The position numbers and the translations under genes are program-made. From Bradyrhizobium barranii subsp. apii (lineage in GTDB: Bacteria; Pseudomonadota; Alphaproteobacteria; Rhizobiales; Xanthobacteraceae): a DNA stretch of 64,000 bases. This document shows, in pieces, positions 28,023 to 36,864 of the stretch (position 1 is its first letter; every line of letters starts with the position of its first letter). The notes beneath the pieces are model-generated. The model did no database searches. It was not told the DNA's origin and was given only the letters and a program-made list of their open reading frames with translations. The stretch spans positions 3,098,501-3,162,500 of the forward strand of contig NZ_CP096255.1 in NCBI RefSeq assembly GCF_011516635.5, written 5' to 3'.

Positions 28023-29488
28023 TCAGGCGAGAGCGGCCTGGCGTTCCCGCACCGGTTCGCGGGGCCGGTCGGCGTTACGCGGCTCGGCGAGCCGGGTAAA
28101 GCTGCGCTGACCCGCCGACGCGGGCGCCTCGACGACGACGTCCTCGCAGACGATCTGCCCGCCCAGCATCCTGAATTCGAGCTTGTCGTAACGTGGCATG
28201 GTCTCGCCGGGCGCGGGCGGCAGCAGCTCGACGCGGCCCTGGATGTTCAGCGTGGCGTCGCCGGCGCCGTGAAGCCGCGGATTCCACATCCTGATCCCGG
28301 TCTCCGTCCAGCGCTGCCGGATCAACGCGGCGCGGTCGACGGGTTCCATGACCTTTGCGCGCGTCCTCGGCGCGCTGGGGATTACCGGAGCGGGAGACTT
28401 GAGGACCGGCTCCGGCGCGACATGCGTGACGGCGCTTGCTGTGTCGGCGGAGGGACCCTCAGCGGCGATCGTTGCGATCGCGGCGGGATCGTTGGCCGGG
28501 ACCGGCTCGATCTCCATTGCGACGACAGGGATGGCAGCGCTGTCGATGCTGCTCTCGGAGACCTCCCCCGCCGAGACGTCGCTATCCGCAAGCGCGACAC
28601 ACGTGTCCTCCACGACGGTCGGCTCAACATCAGCGACGTCAGAGGAGGTATCGTCCTTGACGGCGAGAACGGGGGCATCAACCGGAGCGATCTCGATGTC
28701 GATAGACGAGACCAGCGTCTCCTCTGCGGCGACAAGCTCCACCTCGGTCGAGATGTCGGGAGATGGATCGCTGCGGATGACGGTCTCGGGAGCGTTGGCC
28801 TGCCGGCTCTCGGCCTCGACAGGCGACAGCCGCGCCTCTTCAACGATGACGGGTTCAGCGATCTCCGGAAGTTCCACAGGTGGGTCGCGGCCGGCGCGCT
28901 CGGGAGCATCGACCGGGCCGCTCTCGTCTCGACAACCGGGGCCGGTGTCTCTTCTACGACGACGGGTGCGACGCTGGTCTGGAGCTCCGCAGGCGGATCG
29001 GTGCCGACGAGCTCATGAGCATCGACGGCCTCGCTCTCCACCTCGACTGACGAGACCGAAACCTCTTCGACGACCGACTCGACCTCTGTCGGCGCTTCCA
29101 AGGATGAATCGTCGGCGACGCTGATATCATTTGGCGCTGCGGACGAGCTCTCTGGGATGACAGAGATAGCGGTGCCATCCTCGGTGACGGGGGGCGCAAC
29201 GGCGATCTCGGTGTTAATGCGCAGCGGGTTGGTGCTGATGCTGTCGGGAGCCGGAACAGCTTCTGCGATGTCGGCGACGATTGCCGGCGAATCGCTTGCC
29301 GCGATCGGCACGACGTCGATGCTGCCGCCGTGCGGCAAGGGCCTAAGCCGGGTGAACGCCCATTTCACCGCAGGAATGCGGCGCAGCAACGATATCAGTC
29401 TCGAAAGCACAGGGAGTTGTCCAAGCGGTACTCGGCGTGAAGCAATCGCTGATTCGCCAGCAATGCAAAAAAATGCCCCGGCCGTCAC
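28023..29488 (-). pseudogene. Acidic Val/Glu-rich repeat protein split by a 1-nt frameshift
   Basis: Two overlapping frames form one protein: the upstream frame (from 29488) and the downstream frame (ending 28023). An internal repeat proves the join: ESEAVDAHELVGTDPPAELQ-TSVAPVVVEETPAPV in the first frame resembles ESGPVDAPERAGRDPPVELP-EIAEPVIVEEARLSPV in the second. The switch maps to about 28924-28930, where one G seems lost; 1466 nt is one short of 489 codons. The N-terminus is basic and hydrophobic, the middle is long and disordered, and the last ~100 residues (VDRAALIRQRWTETGIRMWN, LEFRMLGGQIVCEDVVVEAP) look folded. I do not know the function. Start uncertain. Confidence 0.6.
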
Positions 29489-29504
29489 ATCGATGTCAAT
29501 GTAG

Positions 29505-29684
29505 GTGGGACCAATTGCAGAACATCGGTGCGAGGTCAGGGTCCGCTATCCCAGAGGCTTCGACACCGTGACGCTCGCGTATGTCATCGATGACGACAAG
29601 CTTTGGCTGCACGAAGACGATTGGGTGAAGGAGCCGGGGCCACAGGCGATCCGCGCCGTCATGCGGTACTGCCCCGACCGCTGA
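29505..29684 (+). CDS. Small conserved-looking protein, 59 residues
   Basis: A GTG-started frame whose second half has strong G/C third-position bias and reads GFDTVTLAYVIDDDKLWLHE then DDWVKEPGPQAIRAVMRYC. Three acidic-aromatic pairs make it look like real coding sequence. It could be a small gene or the surviving C-terminus of a longer one, because the reading frame is closed just upstream (TAG at 29502). Function unknown. Confidence 0.35.
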   Translation: MGPIAEHRCEVRVRYPRGFDTVTLAYVIDDDKLWLHEDDWVKEPGPQAIRAVMRYCPDR

Positions 29685-29762
29685 TCCTGAGCCGAACGTC
29701 GGGGCTTCCCAGCGTCGTCCTTCCTGGCGTAATTTGAAACGTCTGGAAAGTGGGGACGACGC

Positions 29763-30572
29763 ATGAAGAAGCTTGCCGCCATCGCAGCGGTTCTGTTCTG
29801 GTCGACATGCGCATTCGCGCAGGATCGCACCATCACCGTGGCCTCGACGACGTCGACGGAGCAGTCGGGCCTGTTCGGTTACCTGCTGCCGCTGTTCTCG
29901 AAGGCGGAGGGCATCGAGGTGAAGGTCGTTGCCGTCGGCACCGGCCAGGCCCTCGACATCGGGCGGCGCGGCGATGCTGACGTGGTGTTCGTCCATGACC
30001 GGCCCGCCGAGGATAAGTTCATGTCCGAAGGGCAGGGCGTGAAGCGCTTCGATGTCATGTACAATGACTTCATCATCGTCGGTCCGAAGAGCGATCCAGC
30101 AAAGATCGCCGGCGGCAAGGACGTCGCTGATGCGCTGCGCAAGATCGCAGCGACAAAGGCAACCTTCATCTCGCGCGGCGACAAGTCCGGCACGCATGCG
30201 GCGGAGCTGAGATTGTGGAAGGAGGCGGGCGTCGACATCGGCGCCGGCAAAGACAGCTGGTATCGCGAGATCGGGCAGGGCATGGGTCCGGCGCTGAACA
30301 TGGCCTCGTCGTCGAACGCCTATCTCCTGTCGGACCGTGGCACCTGGCTGTCGTTCAAGAACCGGGGCGAGCTTGCCGTCCTGACCGAGGGCGACAAGCG
30401 GCTGTTCAACCAGTATGGCGTCATGCTGGTGTATCCGGCGACGCATGCGAATGTGAAGGCGAAGGACGGACAGGCCTTCATCGACTGGCTGGTTTCGCCG
30501 AAGGGGCAGGATGCGATCGCCGGCTACAAGGTCGGCGGCGAGCAGCTATTTTTCCCCAACGCGTCCCACTAG
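29763..30572 (+). CDS. tupA: Tungstate-type ABC transporter substrate-binding protein (TupA-like)
   Basis: A 269-residue periplasmic protein: leader MKKLAAIAAVLFWSTCAFA, then ITVASTTSTEQSGLFGYLLP, the TupA hallmark STTS, and later FISRGDKSGTHAAELRLW and QGMGPALNMASS. TupA binds tungstate with very high affinity for tungsten or molybdenum enzymes. The gene ends 27 bp inside the convergent permease gene, an unusual layout. It lies in a window with two molybdenum hydroxylases, though co-regulation is not evident. Confidence 0.85.
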   Translation: MKKLAAIAAVLFWSTCAFAQDRTITVASTTSTEQSGLFGYLLPLFSKAEGIEVKVVAVGTGQALDIGRRGDADVVFVHDRPAEDKFMSEGQGVKRFDVMYNDFIIVGPKSDPAKIAGGKDVADALRKIAATKATFISRGDKSGTHAAELRLWKEAGVDIGAGKDSWYREIGQGMGPALNMASSSNAYLLSDRGTWLSFKNRGELAVLTEGDKRLFNQYGVMLVYPATHANVKAKDGQAFIDWLVSPKGQDAIAGYKVGGEQLFFPNASH

Positions 30573-31244
30573 CAGGAAGGCGACGGTCGACACCGCCACG
30601 CTGAGCGCGAGCAGGATCAGCCCGAGCCCGAGCGCCAGCGGCAGGTCGCCCTTGCTGGTCTCCAGCGCGATTGCCGTCGTCATCGTGCGCGTGAAGCCGC
30701 GGATGTTGCCGCCGACGATGATGATGGCGCCGACCTCGGCGATCGCGCGCCCGAACGCGGCGAGAAAGGCCGTCAGTAGCGACGTTCGGCCGAGCGCGAA
30801 CAGCAGGCCGATACTGCGCAGCGTCGATAGTCCGTCGATCCGCGCGAGGTCGCCATACTCGGCCCAGAGCAGGCTCGCCGGCCGGTGCACCAGCGCGACC
30901 ACGATCGGGGTCGCGAGCAGGGTCTGCGCGATCACCATGGCGGTCGGTGTGAACAACAGTCCGGCCGCCCCGAGCGGGCCGGACCGCGACAGCAGAAGAT
31001 AGAGCGCAAGCCCGACCACGACCGGCGGCAGGCCGAGCAGCGCATTGGTCAGCACGATGACGACCTGCCGCCCGCGGAATCTGGTGATCGCGAGCAGAGC
31101 CCCGAAGGGCGCGCCGATCAGCAGCGCGACGATGCCGGCGGTCAGGCTGACACGAACCGACAGCGCGACGATGCCGAGCAGTTCGGCGTCGGCCTCGCCG
31201 ATCAGCGTGAGCGCGGCGCCGATGGATCGCGCGAAATCGTTCAT
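30546..31244 (-). CDS. tupB: Tungstate-type ABC transporter permease (TupB-like)
   Basis: A 232-residue membrane protein with about five segments. VRVSLTAGIVALLIGAPFGA and the coupling loop AAFGRAIAEVGAIIIVGGN, followed by RTMTTAIALETSKGDLPLAL, match TupB/WtpB. It is encoded opposite to tupA with overlapping 3' ends, and no TupC ATPase is present on either side. The 260 bp upstream (31245-31505) show no gene. Confidence 0.85.
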   Translation of the reverse strand: MNDFARSIGAALTLIGEADAELLGIVALSVRVSLTAGIVALLIGAPFGALLAITRFRGRQVVIVLTNALLGLPPVVVGLALYLLLSRSGPLGAAGLLFTPTAMVIAQTLLATPIVVALVHRPASLLWAEYGDLARIDGLSTLRSIGLLFALGRTSLLTAFLAAFGRAIAEVGAIIIVGGNIRGFTRTMTTAIALETSKGDLPLALGLGLILLALSVAVSTVAFLLVGRVGEK

Positions 31245-31505
31245 CCGGCCGGACGCTGCGGCGTCGGGCAGAATGCCTCGGGTTCATCGATGTCGAGGCC
31301 GCGCAATCGCTTCACGGGCTGGTCCCTGCGAGTCTTGTTCAACAACAGAATACCGGGCGGAAACGATTTGAAAACGTGATTCATCCAAAAAAGAACGTCG
31401 GTGCCGCGTCATGCAGGCTTCTGGAACGTGACCTGAGCCGTGCTTCGGTCTTCGGAGGCTCCGCCCCGAGATGTCCCATATGGAGTGCTTCGATGGTCGG
31501 TCTGC

Positions 31506-32585
31506 TCAGGCGGTGCGATCGATCGCGAAGTCGTCGAGGAGCGGAGAATTGCCTCCGGAGCAAAACGTCGCGAGTAGTTCAGCCGCAAGATAACTGGACG
31601 TAATGCCGTTGCCGCCGTAACCATAGGCGGCGAAAATGTTCTTCTGGCCGGGCACCGCGCCGATGAGCGGCAATCCGTCCTGCGTCGTGTCGAACGCCCC
31701 CGACCAGCAATAGTCGATCCTGTGGGATGATCGAGGCCAAAGCGCCCCAAGCTTCTGCCTCAGGCGTTCCCGCTTGGCAGGGGTGAGCGCCTCGCGCGCC
31801 TGCGGTTCTATCGCGGAATCATCATCCTCACCGCCGAAGATGATCCGGCCGTCCGATGTGCTGCGGGCATAGTGGTAGTCATGGCTCGCTTCCCAGATCA
31901 GCGCGTCTTCGGGCCACAGATTTTGGGGCTGGGGCTCCGTGGCAATGGCCCAGCTCGAGGCCGGGCGCTGGATGGTCGGACGGACGATGCTGGGCATCAC
32001 GTAACCCGTACACAACACCACGCGGTTCGCCTCGATCTCGTGGCCGCCGTCGAGGCCAACGATGACCTTGGCGCCGGCGCTTTCGAAAGCCGTCGCGTTG
32101 GCTTGCCGGACAAGGGCCCCGCGTTCGATGGAAATCTTCAGAAGTCCGTGAGTGAGCTCGACAGGATCGGCATCTGCGGCAACCGGCGACAGGATCGCAC
32201 CCGCACGGGCAACCTCGAACCGGCGGAGCAGTGACGCGTGATCGAGAAATACGCCGGGCAAGTCGGCGCGCGCTCTCAGATCAGACTCCTCTCGCAGGGA
32301 TTTTCCGCTGTCATCAACTGCAAGGTAGAGTGAGAGCCGATCTCTGATGTGGCATGGGATGCGATAGTGGCGCGTCAACGACAACAAGCCCTGGACGGCG
32401 CGGAGGCTCGCCGTGTAGCAACGCGCCGCACGTTCGAATCCGTAGGCCTGAGTAAGCTCGGACAACGGTCGATCGATTTCCCAGAGCAACATCGCGGTGC
32501 TGGCGCCGGTACTGCCGTGTCCGGGAGTTTCCCGGTCGATGACGACGACCTCGTGCCCGCGACGGGTGAAGCTTTCGGCGACCAT
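31506..32585 (-). CDS. DadA-type FAD-dependent oxidoreductase, start unresolved
   Basis: A 359-residue frame from the first ATG. It has the DAO fold: VVVIDRETPGHGSTGASTAM after the nucleotide-binding strand and the C-terminal GLPLIGAVPGQKNIFAAYGYG. The first ATG at 32585 would remove the dinucleotide motif, because the same frame continues upstream with CDVLVIGAGITGA and, before it, SVTPWVTRGGPGVRPVIG, to a TGA at 32757-32759 with no ATG, GTG or TTG. So the true N-terminus (near 32650-32700) has lost its start codon or uses a non-standard one. Probably oxidises an amino acid or amine. Confidence 0.65.
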   Translation of the reverse strand: MVAESFTRRGHEVVVIDRETPGHGSTGASTAMLLWEIDRPLSELTQAYGFERAARCYTASLRAVQGLLSLTRHYRIPCHIRDRLSLYLAVDDSGKSLREESDLRARADLPGVFLDHASLLRRFEVARAGAILSPVAADADPVELTHGLLKISIERGALVRQANATAFESAGAKVIVGLDGGHEIEANRVVLCTGYVMPSIVRPTIQRPASSWAIATEPQPQNLWPEDALIWEASHDYHYARSTSDGRIIFGGEDDDSAIEPQAREALTPAKRERLRQKLGALWPRSSHRIDYCWSGAFDTTQDGLPLIGAVPGQKNIFAAYGYGGNGITSSYLAAELLATFCSGGNSPLLDDFAIDRTA

Positions 32586-32853
32586 AGCGCCGGTGATTCC
32601 GGCACCGATAACCAGGACGTCGCATGCGAAGCTTCCGATGACGGGGCGAACGCCTGGTCCGCCGCGCGTGACCCAGGGGGTTACTGAGCTCCTGAGGTCA
32701 CCGTGGTCGATGTTTTCATCGTCGGAAAAGATCGCAAGGCCTCCAACCGGCCGAGTTCAGGCCCGGTGCCAGCTCAACGTGCTCGACGCGCGCAAAGTTC
32801 CAGCGGGGAATGGCCCGCCGGCGATTGATCCCTGGCCAGACTTGCTTCGAGCC

Positions 32854-33906
32854 TCAGCGCTTGACTGCAGCCGATGCCGAAATCGCGGGCGCGCCAAGGC
32901 TCTGCTCCCAGTAGCGCTCGATCTGGTCGACCAGGGCGGCCGGCAGCGGCACGTAATTGAGCGCCTCGGCCTGGGCCTTTCCGTTCTCCAGAGACCAGCG
33001 CATGAAGTCGATGGCCGCTGCCGATCGTTCCTCGGATTTCGGCGCCTTCGGCATCAGCACGAACGTCGTGGCCGTGATCGGGTAGGCGTCTTCGCCGGGC
33101 GCGTTGGTGAGCACGAGATGGAAATCCTTCTCCGCCTTCCAGTCTGCACTCGAGGCCGCTGCCTGGAACGATGCGGCGTCGGGGACGACGAAATTGCCGG
33201 CACTGTTCTGCACGACGCCGAAGGAAATCCTGTCGAGCCGTTGCAGCGCGTAAGTGTATTCGAGATAGCCGATCGAGCCGGGAACGAGGCCGACGAGCGA
33301 GGCGACGCCGTCATTGCCTTTGCCGCCGAGACCCAGCGGCCACTCGACCGAGGTGCCGTCGCCCACGCTCGTCTTCCACTGCGGGCTGACCTTCGAGAGG
33401 TAGTTCGACCAGTTGAACGTCGTGCCGGATCCGTCGGTGCGATGAACCACCGTGATCGGCGTGTTCGGCAGCCTGATGTCGGGGTTGATCGCGCGAATGG
33501 CCGGATCGTTCCATGATCTCAGCTTGCCGAGATAGATGTCGGCGAGCATCTGGCCGGTGAAGCGAATCTGGCCGGGCTTCACTCCATCGATATTGACGAC
33601 CGGCACGACGCCCCCGATCACGATCGGGAATTGCATCATGCCGAGCCTGTCCAGCTCCTTGGGATCAAGCGGCATGTCGCTTGCGCCGAAGTCGACGGCC
33701 TCTTTCTTGATCAGGCCGACGCCGATGCTCGAGCCGACCGCTTGATAGCTGACGGTGTTGCCGGTCTTCGTCTTGTATGCGTCGATCCATTTCGCCATCA
33801 CGGGCGAAACGAAGGTTGAGCCGGCTCCCTTGGTCTCGGCCGCCAGGCTTTGCGTGGCGACGAGCAGAGCGGTGAAGAGTACGGGGAGAGTGAGGTGCTT
33901 CATCAT
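32854..33906 (-). CDS. pstS: Phosphate-type ABC transporter substrate-binding protein (PstS-like)
   Basis: A 350-residue periplasmic protein: leader to SLAAE, then GAGSTFVSPVMAKWIDAYKT, the phosphate-cage region AVGSSIGVGLI, VDFGASDMPL, and HRTDGSGTTFNWSNYL. These match PstS. No pstCAB or phoU is adjacent, so it is an orphan copy: either a second receptor for a distant Pst system or a phosphate sensor. Start may be 33906 or 33903 (MM). Confidence 0.85.
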   Translation of the reverse strand: MMKHLTLPVLFTALLVATQSLAAETKGAGSTFVSPVMAKWIDAYKTKTGNTVSYQAVGSSIGVGLIKKEAVDFGASDMPLDPKELDRLGMMQFPIVIGGVVPVVNIDGVKPGQIRFTGQMLADIYLGKLRSWNDPAIRAINPDIRLPNTPITVVHRTDGSGTTFNWSNYLSKVSPQWKTSVGDGTSVEWPLGLGGKGNDGVASLVGLVPGSIGYLEYTYALQRLDRISFGVVQNSAGNFVVPDAASFQAAASSADWKAEKDFHLVLTNAPGEDAYPITATTFVLMPKAPKSEERSAAAIDFMRWSLENGKAQAEALNYVPLPAALVDQIERYWEQSLGAPAISASAAVKR

Positions 33907-34209
33907 GCGACCGAGGCTAGCAGGCTGGGCGCGAAGCAGATGTGGCCTGTGTCACAAATACGCCTTGGCCCGGTGCTCGCTGGCGCGCCCTCGGCCCCCC
34001 GAGGCCGGGCAGAATTCGCACAAATCAGCCCGCCGGGGCATCGAATCGCACCTCTCCGCGGCGGAAGAGCGGCTTTATTCCCGCCCGGAATGCTTTAAGG
34101 AGGGGGGCACGATCAGGTCGCACCCGCCCGGCGGCGGTGCTAGACCCTGATGCAGGAACAATGGAGCCGGGCCGTCTGGCATGCCCGCAAGGATGAAGGA
34201 TACGAGGCA
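33907..34209. other. Intergenic region without a gene
   Basis: About 300 bp between divergent pstS and the dehydrogenase gene. No motif-bearing frame was seen. A Pho-box-like array was looked for and not convincingly found. Confidence 0.4.
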
Positions 34210-35061
34210 ATGATCAACACGGTTGGCATCATCGGGGCAGGGACCATGGGGAACGGCATCGCGCAGATTTGTGCCGCGGCCGGGCTCTCGGTCGTGATGG
34301 TCGACATCTCCGATGCGGCGGTGAACCGCGGGCTGTCGACCGTCGGCGGCAGCCTCGAGCGCCTGGTCAAGAAGGAGAAGATGTCGGCAGCCGATCGCGA
34401 GGCGGCTCTCAAGCGCATCACCGGCACCACCGACCGCGCGAAGCTCGCCGATTGCGACCTCGTCATCGAGGCCGCGACCGAGAACGAGGAGCTCAAGGTC
34501 AAGATCCTGAAGGACCTCTGCGCCACGCTATCGCCGCGCACGCTGCTCGCGACCAACACCTCCTCGATCTCGATCACGAAGCTTGCCGCCGCAACCGATC
34601 GTCCCGATCGCTTCATCGGCATGCACTTCTTCAACCCGGTGCCGGTGATGGCGCTGCTGGAACTCATCCGCGGCCTGCAGACCTCCGACGACACCCACGC
34701 CAAGGCGCTGGATTTCGCCAAGCGGGTCGGCAAGGTGGCGATCACGGCCAAGAACAGCCCCGGCTTCGCCGTCAATCGCATCCTGTGCCCGATGATCAAC
34801 GAGGCGATCTTTGCGCTCCAGGAAGGGATCGCGACCGCCGAGGAGATCGATGCCGGCATGAAGCTCGGTTGCAACCATCCGATCGGGCCGCTGGCGCTGG
34901 CCGATCTCGTCGGGCTCGACACCATGCTCTCGGTGATGGAGGTTTTCTATAAGGGCTTCAACGACCCCAAATACCGTCCGGCCCCCTTGCTCAAGGAGAT
35001 GGTCGATGCCGGCCATCTCGGCCGCAAGACCGGCCAGGGCTTCTACACCTATAGCGCCTGA
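34210..35061 (+). CDS. 3-hydroxybutyryl-CoA dehydrogenase
   Basis: A 283-residue NAD(P)-dependent enzyme acting on (S)-3-hydroxybutyryl-CoA in fatty-acid or butyrate metabolism. The Rossmann motif [21 protein letters not shown] opens the protein, and [12 protein letters not shown], the catalytic region [11 protein letters not shown] with its His, and [19 protein letters not shown] follow. The start at 34210 has GAGGC upstream and places the Rossmann strand at residue 3; the longer frame from 34150 is rejected. Apparently monocistronic. Confidence 0.93.
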   Translation: MINTVGIIGAGTMGNGIAQICAAAGLSVVMVDISDAAVNRGLSTVGGSLERLVKKEKMSAADREAALKRITGTTDRAKLADCDLVIEAATENEELKVKILKDLCATLSPRTLLATNTSSISITKLAAATDRPDRFIGMHFFNPVPVMALLELIRGLQTSDDTHAKALDFAKRVGKVAITAKNSPGFAVNRILCPMINEAIFALQEGIATAEEIDAGMKLGCNHPIGPLALADLVGLDTMLSVMEVFYKGFNDPKYRPAPLLKEMVDAGHLGRKTGQGFYTYSA

Positions 35062-35108
35062 TGGCGCCGGCGGCGGGTGCCCGGCATCCGCCGTCCGATC
35101 CCCGCAAT

Positions 35109-35122
35109 TTGCGCTGCGACAA
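35109..35122. promoter_or_regulatory. Possible FNR/NnrR-type box upstream of the globin gene
   Basis: TTGCGCTGCGACAA has the 14-bp TTGnn-N4-nnCAA layout of CRP/FNR-superfamily sites, about 75 bp before the globin start. Truncated hemoglobins are often controlled by oxygen or NO-responsive FNR relatives. A single short match; could be chance. Confidence 0.3.
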
Positions 35123-35401
35123 AGACGTCGCGCGCAATTGGCCCGACAATGTCGAACGGGCGGCCTGCGGGAATAAATGAACGGATAACGAAAGACATGT
35201 CGGATCGACTGAAGGCCGAGCGCGAGGCGGCGGCCGCGCGGCGGAACCTGCTGACCCAGGATGCGATCGAGCGCACCGGGATCACCGAGGAGATGATCGG
35301 GGAGCTCGTCACCCGCTTCTACGGACGCGTGCGCGAGGATGCACTGCTGGGGCCGGTCTTTGCGATCGTGCAGAATTGGGACGAGCATCTCGCCAAACTT
35401 A

Positions 35402-36337
35402 GTGTCTGTTCCAAAACATGTTGAGTCGAATGAATCGGTTGTGATTCAAGGTGAGCGGCCTGATTCGATGGGGACGCGCCGCCAATGTGGACTACCGAGA
35501 ACCGTGCACGCTACGACCGCAGCCGCCTGCGCTATCCGAGCGACTTGACCGACGAGGAGTGGGCGCTGATCGCGCCTCGCATCCCGCCGGCCAAGCGCGG
35601 CGGCAACAAGCGTACGGTGGACCTGCGCGAGATTGCCAACGGGCTGATGTACATCCTGAGCACAGGTTGCCAGTGGCGCGCGATCCCCAAGGACCTGCCG
35701 CCGCGCTCGACGCTGTATGGCTACTTCGATCTGTGGAGCTGGAACGGCACGCTCGATAAAATTCATCACGCCCTCTATGTCGAATGTCGCGAAAGGGCCG
35801 AGCGCGAGGCTTCTCCCACCGCCGCCATCATCGATAGCCAGAGCGTGAAAAGCGCTGAAAAAGGGGGCCTCATGATCTCCATGGCTACGACGCGGGCAAG
35901 AAGATCAAGGGCAAGAAGCGGCACATTCTCGTCGACACGCAAGGCCTCTTGATGCACGCCATCGTGCATGCGGCGGACATCCAGGATCGCGACGGCGGCG
36001 TGCTCCTGATGGCAACGTTGTTCGGCCTCTATCCCTTTCTTCTGAAGCTCTACGCCGACGGCGGATATCAAGGGCCACATTTCCAGAAGGGGCTGCGTAG
36101 CGCTCTGAAGCGCGTGAACCTCGAAATCGTCAAACGCTCCGATCAGGCTCACCGTTTCGTCGTCTTGCCCAAACGCTGGATCGTCGAGCGTACCTTTGCC
36201 TGGCTCGGGCGATGCCGAAGACTGTCCAAAGATTGGGAATGCTTCAATCACAGGGCGCTCGCCTTTCTCAAGCTGGCCTCCATCCGACTCATGCTGCGAA
36301 AGCTATGCAATCCAAGGTAATCTTTCCGGACAGACTC
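35402..36337 (+). mobile_element. IS5-family (IS427-type) insertion sequence
   Basis: An element of about 936 bp. Ends match as imperfect inverted repeats: left GTGTCTGTTCCAAAAC, right (complement) GAGTCTGTCCGGAAAG, 11 of 16 identical. It is flanked by a duplicated target TTA (35399-35401 and 36338-36340), extendable to CTTA depending on where the end is drawn. The target CTTAG fits the YTNAR preference of the IS427 group. It encodes one two-frame DDE transposase and is inserted in a globin gene. Confidence 0.88.
35485..36320 (+). CDS. IS5-family transposase, two overlapping frames
   Basis: The first frame (35485-35952) carries the DUF4096-like domain (LTDEEWALIAPRIPPAKRGG, STGCQWRAIPKDLPPRST) and the first catalytic Asp in AIIDSQSVKSAEKGG. 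The second (ending 36320; listed open from 35949) carries the DDE remainder: HGYDAGKKIKGKKRHILVDT just before 35949, LYADGGYQG with the second Asp, and KRWIVERTFAWLGRCRRLSKD with Glu. A -1 slip at the A/G run AAAAAGGGGGCC (about 35856-35868) joins them, as known for programmed frameshifting in this IS group. Complete, so possibly active. Confidence 0.85.
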
Positions 36338-36735
36338 TTAGGGATTTCTGGTCGTCGGTCGTGCTGATGAGCGGCCGCTATCATGGTTCGCCGATGCGGG
36401 CGCATGTGCCGCTCAGGCTGGTCGGCGATCATTTCGACCGCTGGCTCGATCTGTTCGAGCAGACCGCGCGCGAGGTCTGTCCGCCGCCGGCGGCCGCGCT
36501 CTTCATCGACAAGGCGCGTCGCATCGCTGACAGTTTTGAGATGGCGTCGGCGACCATCGCCGGCCGCATCGCTGCGCCGCGTCACGTGCTCCGGTCCTGA
36601 CGACAGAAAATCTGCCTGCAAAACGTGCAGTTGTATCGCTCCGAGGTTGCGCTGCGCGGCCAATAACGCGTTGCACCAATTCCGGCATCATCGGTCTGAT
36701 CTGCAAAATCATCATGCCGATCGCGCGATGCGACG

Positions 36736-36747
36736 TTGCAATTGCAA
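36736..36747. promoter_or_regulatory. Perfect 12-bp palindrome upstream of the Rieske gene
   Basis: TTGCAATTGCAA, an exact inverted repeat, lies about 118 bp before the Rieske start in a 264-bp gap with no other gene. Possible operator; no regulator can be named. Confidence 0.3.
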
Positions 36748-36864
36748 ATATGCGCTGGAACGCATTCATTTGCGTTCAACCAAAGCGAGCAAAGACATAT
36801 TGATGCGCTGCGGCGCCAACTCTCCGCCTTTTTTTCGGCAGAGTTCCAGCGCCTGCTAACGTGC

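Larger units (their letters stand above)
35197..36600 (+). pseudogene. Group III truncated hemoglobin, split by an insertion sequence
   Basis: The 5' part (35197-35401: ERTGITEEMIGELVTRFYGRV, REDALLGPVFAIVQNWDEHLAKL) and the 3' part (36341-36600: RDFWSSVVLMSGRYHGSPMRAH and the helical tail) join in frame once the IS and one target duplicate are removed, giving 155 codons. Residues fit group III (TrHbP) globins, including the WDEHLAKLRDFWS segment around the distal heme side and the histidine-bearing MSGRYHG/MRAH stretch. Such globins handle oxygen or NO under low oxygen. The insertion at KL/RDF abolishes the product. Confidence 0.85.
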
